Positions 54,983-64,000 of a stretch of 64,000 nt of DNA are shown here, in pieces; the first letter of the stretch is position 1; each line of letters starts with the position of its first letter. This DNA comes from Actinacidiphila bryophytorum (GTDB lineage Bacteria > Actinomycetota > Actinomycetes > Streptomycetales > Streptomycetaceae). The DNA lies in contig NZ_JAFFIX010000023.1 in the NCBI RefSeq assembly GCF_016916835.1, forward strand, positions 1 to 64,000, read 5' to 3'. Both the position numbers and the translations under genes were made by a program. The notes under the pieces were generated by a model, which was not told the origin of the DNA, did not search any database, and worked only from the letters and a program-made list of their open reading frames with translations.

Positions 54983-57651
54983 TGGAGTCGGCAGAAATCC
55001 GCCGCCGCTGGCTGCGCTTCTTCGAGGAGCGCGGACACACCGTTGTGCCGTCGGCGTCCCTCATCGCCGACGACCCGACGCTGCTGCTGGTCCCGGCGGG
55101 CATGGTCCCGTTCAAGCCGTACTTCCTCGGCGAGGTCAAGCCGCCCTTCCGGCGCGCCACCAGCGTGCAGAAGTGCGTCCGCACCCCGGACATCGAAGAG
55201 GTCGGCAAGACCACCAGGCACGGCACGTTCTTCCAGATGTGCGGCAACTTCTCCTTCGGCGACTACTTCAAGGAAGGCGCCATCCGCTACGCCTGGGAGC
55301 TGCTCACCACGCCCCAGGACCAGGGCGGTTACGGCCTGGAGCCGGAGAAGCTGTGGATCACCGTCTACGAGCAGGACGACGAGGCCGAGCAGATCTGGCG
55401 TGACGTGATCGGCGTGCCCGAGGAGCGCATCCAGCGGCTCGGCATGGGCCCCAACTTCTGGTCGATGGGCGTGCCGGGACCGTGCGGCCCCTGCTCGGAG
55501 ATCAACTACGACCGCGGCCCGGAGTTCGGCGCCGAGGGCGGCCCCGCCGTCAACGACGAGCGCTACGTGGAGATCTGGAACCTGGTCTTCATGCAGTACG
55601 AGCGCGGCGCAGGCCAGGGCAAGGACGACTTCCCGATCCTCGGCGACCTGCCCGCCCAGAACATCGACACGGGCCTGGGCCTGGAACGCCTCGCGATGAT
55701 CCTGCAGGGCGTGCAGAACATGTACGAGACCGACACCCTGCGGGTCGTCATCGACAAGGCCACCGAGCTGACCGGCGTCCAATACGGCCAGGGCAAGGAC
55801 ACCGACGTGGCCCTGCGGGTCGTCGCCGACCACATGCGCACCTCGATGATGCTTATCGGCGACGGCGTCACCCCCGGCAACGAGGGCCGCGGCTACGTGC
55901 TGCGCCGCATCATGCGCCGCGCCATCCGCAACATGCGGCTGCTGGGCGCCCACGACGCGGTCGCCGCCGAGCTGATCGACGTGGTGCTCACCACCATGGG
56001 CGAGCAGTACCCGGAGCTGCTGACCGACCGCAAGCGGATCGAGACCGTCGCGCTGGCCGAGGAGGCCGCCTTCCTCAAGACGCTGCGGGCCGGCACCAAC
56101 ATCCTCGACACCGCCGTCACCGAGACCAAGCAGGCCGGCGGCAGCGTGCTGTCCGGCGACCAGGCCTTCCTGCTGCACGACACGTGGGGCTTCCCGATCG
56201 ACCTCACCCTGGAGATGGCCTCGGAGCAGGGCCTGTCGGTGGACGAGGACGGCTTCCGGCGGCTGATGAAGGAGCAGCGGGACCGCGCCAAGGCCGACGC
56301 CCGCGCCAAGAAGACCGGCCACGCCGACCTGTCCGCCTACCGCGAGGTCGCCGACCGCTCCGGCAGCACCCTGTTCACCGGCTACACCGACGACCACAAC
56401 GAGGCCACCGTCGTCGGCCTGCTGGTCGACGGCCTGCCCGCGCCTGCCGCCACCGAGGGCGACGAGGTCGAGGTCGTCCTCGACCGCACCCCCTTCTACG
56501 CCGAGGGCGGCGGCCAGCTCGCCGACACCGGCAGGATCAGGGTCGAGGGCGGCGCCGTCGTCGAGGTCCGCGACGTCCAGCAGCCGGTGCCCGGCGTCAG
56601 CGTGCACAAGGGCGTCGTCCAGGTCGGCGAGATCGCCGTGGGCTCCGCCGTGCTCGCCCAGATCGACCTGGTCAGGCGGCGGGCCATCGCCCGCGCCCAC
56701 AGCGCCACCCACCTGACCCACCAGGCGCTGCGCGACGCCCTCGGCCCCACCGCCGCCCAGGCCGGCTCGGAGAACTCACCCGGCCGCTTCCGCTTCGACT
56801 TCGGCTCGCCCGCCGCCGTGCCCGGCAGCGTGCTGACCGACGTCGAGCAGAAGATCAACGAGGTGCTGGCCCGCGAACTCGACGTCACCGCCGAGGTGCT
56901 GCCCATCGCCGAGGCCAAACGGCAGGGCGCCATCGCCGAGTTCGGCGAGAAGTACGGCGAGCACGTGCGGGTCGTCACCATCGGCGACTTCTCCAAGGAG
57001 CTGTGCGGCGGCACCCACGTCCACAACACCGCCCAGCTCGGCCTGGTCAAGCTGCTCGGCGAGTCCTCGATCGGCTCCGGCGTGCGCCGCGTCGAGGCCC
57101 TGGTCGGCGTGGACGCGTACAACTTCCTGGCCCGCGAGCACACCGTCGTCGCCCAGCTGACCGACCTGGTCAAGGGCCGGCCCGAGGAACTGCCGGAGAA
57201 GATCTCCGGCATGCTCGCCAGGCTCAAGGACGCCGAGAAGGAGATCGAGCGCTTCCGCGCCGAGAAGGTGCTGCAGGCAGCTGCGGGGCTCGCCCAGTCC
57301 GCAGCGGACGTCAAGGGCGTCGCCCTGGTCACCGGTTCCGTGCCCGAGGGCACCGGGGCCGACGACCTGCGCCGGCTGGTGCTCGACGTACGGCAGCGCA
57401 TCACCGGCGGCCGGCCCGCCGTCGTGGCGCTGTTCACGGTCGCCGGCGGCCGCCCGCTGACCGTGGTCGCCACCAACGAGGCCGCGCGCGAGCGCGGCAT
57501 CAAGGCCGGCGAGCTGGTGCGTACCGCCGCCAAGGCCCTCGGCGGCGGCGGTGGCGGCAAGGACGACGTCGCCCAGGGCGGCGGCCAGAACCCGGCCGCC
57601 GTCCAGGACGCCGTCGAGGCCGTGCAGCGCCTCGTGGCAGAGAAGGCCTGA
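54982..57651 (+). CDS. alaS: Alanyl-tRNA synthetase
   Basis: 889 residues. Class II core with [18 protein letters not shown] and [13 protein letters not shown]; editing domain (about 560-720) with [13 protein letters not shown] and CGGTHVHNT zinc ligands; a coiled coil and C-Ala domain, ending with [15 protein letters not shown]. It charges tRNA-Ala and removes Ser or Gly. ATG 54982 overlaps the previous stop. ruvX follows by two bases. Confidence 0.97.
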   Translation: MESAEIRRRWLRFFEERGHTVVPSASLIADDPTLLLVPAGMVPFKPYFLGEVKPPFRRATSVQKCVRTPDIEEVGKTTRHGTFFQMCGNFSFGDYFKEGAIRYAWELLTTPQDQGGYGLEPEKLWITVYEQDDEAEQIWRDVIGVPEERIQRLGMGPNFWSMGVPGPCGPCSEINYDRGPEFGAEGGPAVNDERYVEIWNLVFMQYERGAGQGKDDFPILGDLPAQNIDTGLGLERLAMILQGVQNMYETDTLRVVIDKATELTGVQYGQGKDTDVALRVVADHMRTSMMLIGDGVTPGNEGRGYVLRRIMRRAIRNMRLLGAHDAVAAELIDVVLTTMGEQYPELLTDRKRIETVALAEEAAFLKTLRAGTNILDTAVTETKQAGGSVLSGDQAFLLHDTWGFPIDLTLEMASEQGLSVDEDGFRRLMKEQRDRAKADARAKKTGHADLSAYREVADRSGSTLFTGYTDDHNEATVVGLLVDGLPAPAATEGDEVEVVLDRTPFYAEGGGQLADTGRIRVEGGAVVEVRDVQQPVPGVSVHKGVVQVGEIAVGSAVLAQIDLVRRRAIARAHSATHLTHQALRDALGPTAAQAGSENSPGRFRFDFGSPAAVPGSVLTDVEQKINEVLARELDVTAEVLPIAEAKRQGAIAEFGEKYGEHVRVVTIGDFSKELCGGTHVHNTAQLGLVKLLGESSIGSGVRRVEALVGVDAYNFLAREHTVVAQLTDLVKGRPEELPEKISGMLARLKDAEKEIERFRAEKVLQAAAGLAQSAADVKGVALVTGSVPEGTGADDLRRLVLDVRQRITGGRPAVVALFTVAGGRPLTVVATNEAARERGIKAGELVRTAAKALGGGGGGKDDVAQGGGQNPAAVQDAVEAVQRLVAEKA

Positions 57652-57653
57652 GC

Positions 57654-58175
57654 GTGAGCGACCCGGCAGCGGCGGAAGGCGGCGGCACCGAGCCCGGCGG
57701 CAGGCCCGCGATGCGGCGCGGCCGGCGGCTCGGCGTCGATGTCGGGGACGCCAGGATCGGGGTCGCCTCCTGCGACCCCGACGGCATCCTGGCGACTCCC
57801 GTCGAGACGGTGCCGGGCCGTGACGTCCCGGCGGCGCTGCGCCGGCTCGCCGCGATCGTCGCCGAGTACGAGCCGATCGAGGTCGTCGTCGGCCTTCCCC
57901 GCTCGCTGAACGGCACCGAGGGGCCTGCGGCGGCCAAGGTGCGGGGCTTCGCGCGAAGTGTGGCGAAAATCATCACACCGGTGCCGGTGCGCCTCGTGGA
58001 CGAGCGGATGACCACCGTGACGGCCGCACAGGGCCTGCGGGCTTCGGGTGTGAAGGCGAAGAAGGGACGCTCCGTAGTCGACCAGGCTGCGGCGGTCATC
58101 ATTCTGCAGACCGCACTGGAGACCGAACGGGTGTCGGGTAAAGCTCCCGGAGAGAGCGTCCAATCCTCCATCTGA
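57654..58175 (+). CDS. ruvX: Holliday junction resolvase-like YqgF/RuvX
   Basis: 173 residues, RNase H fold. GVDVGDARIGVASCD with first Asp, VVGLPRSLNGTEGPAA, RLVDERMTT, and SVVDQAAAVIILQ with the last Asp. Acts on 16S rRNA 5' processing or DNA junctions. GTG 57654 gives a 20-residue Gly-rich start before the fold. Two bases after alaS, so co-translated. Confidence 0.93.
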   Translation: MSDPAAAEGGGTEPGGRPAMRRGRRLGVDVGDARIGVASCDPDGILATPVETVPGRDVPAALRRLAAIVAEYEPIEVVVGLPRSLNGTEGPAAAKVRGFARSVAKIITPVPVRLVDERMTTVTAAQGLRASGVKAKKGRSVVDQAAAVIILQTALETERVSGKAPGESVQSSI

Positions 58176-58204
58176 TCGCGATACGGTAACGTTCCGCGCG
58201 ACAC

Positions 58205-58226
58205 GGCGGCGCCTTCTGGCGCCGCC
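58205..58226 (+). terminator. Short hairpin between ruvX and mltG
   Basis: Nine-base stem GGCGGCGCC with its complement, TTCT loop, followed by CGTTT. A second 8-bp hairpin (58237-58259) lies just before the mltG ribosome site. It may weaken but not end transcription. Confidence 0.45.
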
Positions 58227-58276
58227 CGTTTCGCAAGGTCGGCAGGCCCGATGCCGACCGCGTACCAAGGGGACCG

Positions 58277-60112
58277 ATGACTGACTATGGCCGGGGCTCC
58301 GGCTCCGAACCGTGGCACCCGGACGACCCGCTGTTCGGCGACGCGTACGACCGGGGCCAGGGCTACCAGCAGCCCCAGCAGCCGCAGCCGCCGCAGGGAG
58401 GCGAGTGGCAGGACCCGTACGCCACAGGTCAGCATCAGCAGCAGTACCAGCAGCAATATCCACAGCAGTACCCGCAGCAGCAGTACCCGCAGCAGGGCAC
58501 CGGCCAGTACCCCCAGCAGCCGCCGCCGCAGCAGCAGTACCCGATGCAGCACCCGCAGCAGAGCGGCTACGACGGCTACGACACCGGGTCGCACCAGACG
58601 TACGACACGGGGTCGCACCCCACCGGCGGCTACGGCACCCAGGACCCGTACGGCGGCCGCCCGCAGCAGCAGGACCCCTACGGCGGCCAGCAGCAGCCCG
58701 GCTACTACGGCCAGGGCACCGGCCAGTACCCCCAGCAGCAGCCGCAGCCGCAGGAGCAGTACCGCCAGCAGCCCCAGCAGCCCGGCGCCGGCATGCAGCA
58801 GCAGCCGCCCCAAGGCGCCCAGCCGGGCCAGCCAGGACCCGGCCAGGCCCGCCTCCAGCAGCCGGCACCCGGCGCCCGCCCGCAGGAGCCCGCAGCCCGG
58901 CCGCTGCGCGGCGCCCCCGCCGGCACCGGCGACTGGAACACCGACGACGACTCCGACCCGCGCGAGCACGCCTTCTTCGCCGACCGCGACCGCGACGACG
59001 ACGATGACGACGACCTCCCGACGGGCAACGAGAGCGGCGGCCGCCGCTCCGGCAAGAGCCAGCCCAAGAGCGGCAAGAAGCGCCGCAGCGGCTGCGCCTG
59101 CCTGACCGTGCTGCTCGTCCTCGGCGGCGGCCTCGCCGGCGGCGTCTACTACGGCTACGGCGTCTACCAGGACCACTTCGGCCCCGCCCCCGACTACTCG
59201 GGCAACGGCACCCCCTCGGTCCAGGTCGAGATCCCCAAGGGCTCGACCCTGACCACGATGGGCAACCTCCTCAAGAACGCCGGCGTGGTCAAGAGCGTCG
59301 ACGCCTTCACCGAAGCGGCCCGCAAGAACCCCAAGGGCCAGACCATCCAGGCCGGCGTCTACGTCCTGAACAAGAACATGTCGGCGGCGGCGGCCGTCAC
59401 GATGATGCTCGACCCGAAGTCGCAGAGCGCGCTGATCATCCCCGAGGGGTGGCGGGCGACCCGGATATACAGCGAGATCGACGCCAAGCTCGGTCTGAAG
59501 ACCGGCACGACCGCCCAGCAGATCAAGGGCGTCAACCTCGGCCTGCCCGCCTGGGCCAAGGGCAACGTCGAGGGCTTCCTCTTCCCCGCCAAGTACAGCG
59601 TGGGCAAGGGCATGAAGCCGGTCGACGTCGTCAAGCAGATGGTCAACCAGGCCAAGGCCGAGTACACCGAGGACAACCTGGAGACCGCCGCCAAGAGCGT
59701 CGGCAAGACCCCGCTGGAGATCATCGAGATCGCCAGCCTCGTCCAGGCGGAGGCGCAGGCACCCGGCGACTTCGGCAAGGTCTCCCGGGTCGTCTACAAC
59801 CGGCTCGACCAGAACATGAAGCTGGAGTTCGACTCGACCATCAACTACGCGATGGGCCGGTCGACCCTCAACACCAGCAACAAGGACATCCACTTCAAGT
59901 CGCCGTACAACACCTACGACAACAAGGGCCTGCCGCCCGGGCCGATCGACAGCCCCGGGCACGACGCCATCAAGGCGGCGCTCAACCCGACCGAGGGCAA
60001 CTGGCTGTACTTCGTCACGGTCAAACCCGGCGACACCCGCTTCACCAACAGCTACTCCGTGCACCAGAAGAACGTGGCGGACTTCAACGCCTACCAGAAG
60101 GCCCACGGATGA
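58277..60112 (+). CDS. mltG: Endolytic murein transglycosylase MltG
   Basis: 611 residues. A cytoplasmic tail of about 270 residues, very rich in Gln, Pro, Gly and Tyr (58360-58900), then acidic and basic patches, one membrane helix (CACLTVLLVLGGGLAGGVYYGYG) near 275-297, a LysM-like part, and the YceG domain. Catalytic Glu is in SLVQAEAQAPGDFGKVSRVVYNRL near 495; NTYDNKGLPPGPID follows. It cuts new glycan strands at the membrane. ATG 58277. Stop overlaps aroE. Confidence 0.93.
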   Translation: MTDYGRGSGSEPWHPDDPLFGDAYDRGQGYQQPQQPQPPQGGEWQDPYATGQHQQQYQQQYPQQYPQQQYPQQGTGQYPQQPPPQQQYPMQHPQQSGYDGYDTGSHQTYDTGSHPTGGYGTQDPYGGRPQQQDPYGGQQQPGYYGQGTGQYPQQQPQPQEQYRQQPQQPGAGMQQQPPQGAQPGQPGPGQARLQQPAPGARPQEPAARPLRGAPAGTGDWNTDDDSDPREHAFFADRDRDDDDDDDLPTGNESGGRRSGKSQPKSGKKRRSGCACLTVLLVLGGGLAGGVYYGYGVYQDHFGPAPDYSGNGTPSVQVEIPKGSTLTTMGNLLKNAGVVKSVDAFTEAARKNPKGQTIQAGVYVLNKNMSAAAAVTMMLDPKSQSALIIPEGWRATRIYSEIDAKLGLKTGTTAQQIKGVNLGLPAWAKGNVEGFLFPAKYSVGKGMKPVDVVKQMVNQAKAEYTEDNLETAAKSVGKTPLEIIEIASLVQAEAQAPGDFGKVSRVVYNRLDQNMKLEFDSTINYAMGRSTLNTSNKDIHFKSPYNTYDNKGLPPGPIDSPGHDAIKAALNPTEGNWLYFVTVKPGDTRFTNSYSVHQKNVADFNAYQKAHG

Positions 60113-60939
60113 CCGCCGGTCGCAGGGCCGCCGTCCTCGGCTCGCCCATCGCGCACTCGCTGTCCCCGGTCCTGCACCGGGCCGCGTACGCCGCCATGGG
60201 CCTGGCCGACTGGCGCTACGACCGCTTCGAGGTCGACGAGGAGGCCCTGCCCGGCTTCCTCGACGGCCTCGACCCGGCCGAGTGGGCGGGGCTGTCGCTG
60301 ACCATGCCGCTCAAGCGCGCGGTGATCCCGCTGCTGGACAGCGTCAGCGACACCGCCGCCTCCGTGGAGGCCGTCAACACCGTCGTCCTCGGCCCCGACG
60401 GCCGCCGCAGCGGCGACAACACCGACATCCCCGGCATGCTCGCCGCCCTGCGCGAACGCGGCGTCACCTCGGTGCCGTCGGCGGCGATCCTCGGCGCCGG
60501 CGCCACCGCGTCCTCCGCGCTGGCCGCACTCGCCCGCATCTGCACCGGCGAGGTCACCGCGTACGTCCGCGGCCCGGCCCGCGCCGCGCAGATGCAGCAG
60601 TGGGGGACCCGGCTCGGCGTGACCGTACGCACCGCCGACTGGGACGACGCGGCCAAGGCGCTGGGCGAGCCGCTGGTCGTCGCGACCACCCCGGCGGGCG
60701 CCACCGACCACCTGGCCGCCGCGGTCCCCGACCACCCCGGCACCCTCTTCGACGTCCTCTACCACCCGTGGCCGACCGCGCTGGCCGCCGCCTGGACCCA
60801 CCGCGCCGCCCCCGTCGTCAGCGGCCTCGACCTGCTGGTCCACCAGGCCGTCCTCCAGGTCGAACAGCACACCGGCCGCACCCCCGCCCCCCTGGCCGCC
60901 ATGCGCACCGCAGGCGAGGCCGCACTCGGCACACGCTGA
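60109..60939 (+). CDS. aroE: Shikimate dehydrogenase
   Basis: 276 residues. [28 protein letters not shown] with catalytic Lys, and GDNTDIPG with Asp form the substrate site; [15 protein letters not shown] is the NADP loop. SLSP replaces the usual SKSP. Reduces 3-dehydroshikimate. ATG 60109 overlaps the mltG stop. 109 bases then separate it from aroC. Confidence 0.93.
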   Translation: MTAGRRAAVLGSPIAHSLSPVLHRAAYAAMGLADWRYDRFEVDEEALPGFLDGLDPAEWAGLSLTMPLKRAVIPLLDSVSDTAASVEAVNTVVLGPDGRRSGDNTDIPGMLAALRERGVTSVPSAAILGAGATASSALAALARICTGEVTAYVRGPARAAQMQQWGTRLGVTVRTADWDDAAKALGEPLVVATTPAGATDHLAAAVPDHPGTLFDVLYHPWPTALAAAWTHRAAPVVSGLDLLVHQAVLQVEQHTGRTPAPLAAMRTAGEAALGTR

Positions 60940-61048
60940 CCGCAGGCCCCCCGCGAGGCGTCCCGCACGCTGGACGGGGGTCCTGGCCGTCAGGGGAAAC
61001 GTGGGAGGATCGGGGCGAGAGACGGCAGGCGTTTTCGAGGGAGCACCG

Positions 61049-64000
<2,952 letters not shown>

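Overview
The window is typical high-GC actinomycete chromosome. About 72% GC by eye, third positions almost always G or C, many GTG and some TTG starts, and stop/start overlaps of one to four bases point to Streptomyces or a close relative (Kitasatospora, Streptacidiphilus or Actinacidiphila). The SsgB sporulation regulator and a gene order running ssgB, thrS, pgsA-acyltransferase-pimA, pdxST, yebC, ruvCAB, yajC-secDF, apt, relA, hisS, rpsD, alaS, ruvX, mltG, aro agree with the core Streptomyces arrangement as I remember it from S. coelicolor.

Layout. 1-9850: an intergenic repeat edge, cysG, an rRNA/tRNA methyltransferase, a three-gene operon with a WXG100 (type VII-like) protein, two coupled acyl-CoA dehydrogenases, a repeat-rich spacer and a membrane Ser/Thr kinase. 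9850-14110: small proteins, a phosphotransferase, a damaged IS200/IS605-type tnpB copy, a zinc-ribbon protein, a five-gene tRNA operon (Gly, Cys, Val x3) and a probable MITE. 14110-20790: pabB-pabC folate genes, a GNAT protein, a DsbA-like protein, small membrane proteins, a CGNR regulator, ssgB and two identical tRNA-Val(CAC) genes. 20790-33700: thrS, a two-repeat CRISPR-like remnant, a K+ channel, an HIT protein, a large membrane protein, an EF-G-like GTPase, the phosphatidylinositol mannoside operon, and pdxS-pdxT. 33700-45300: yebC, ruvCAB, yajC-secD-secF, apt, relA and a DUF349 protein. 45300-64000: cyclophilin, metallo-hydrolase, hisS, VKOR, rarA, rpsD, a STAND ATPase, a second repeat spacer, then alaS-ruvX-mltG-aroE and aroC-aroK-aroB-aroQ, the last cut by the window end.

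How genes work together. ruvC-ruvA-ruvB, rarA and ruvX handle branched DNA and stalled forks. pgsA, the acyltransferase and pimA make acylated phosphatidylinositol mannosides. pdxS and pdxT form PLP synthase. yajC, secD and secF power protein export. aroE-aroC-aroK-aroB-aroQ supply chorismate, which pabB and pabC turn to 4-aminobenzoate. thrS, hisS, alaS, rpsD and seven tRNAs serve translation, and relA connects amino acid supply to ppGpp.

Most coding content is ordinary. The unusual signals lie between genes: a perfect DtxR/IdeR-type palindrome and a GGAAT-N18-GTT sigma-R-type promoter before rpsD; an exact PafBC (RecA-NDp) promoter before ruvC and weaker ones before an 88-residue gene and rarA; a KstR2-type operator before the acyl-CoA dehydrogenases; two type I-E-like CRISPR repeats at the exact 61-base period directly after thrS; a MITE; a family of intergenic repeats with long nested palindromes; and a tnpB broken at a 16-bp palindrome that looks like a templated mutation. 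I found no convincing undescribed multi-gene defence or biosynthetic system. All similarity statements come from reading and memory; no search was run.
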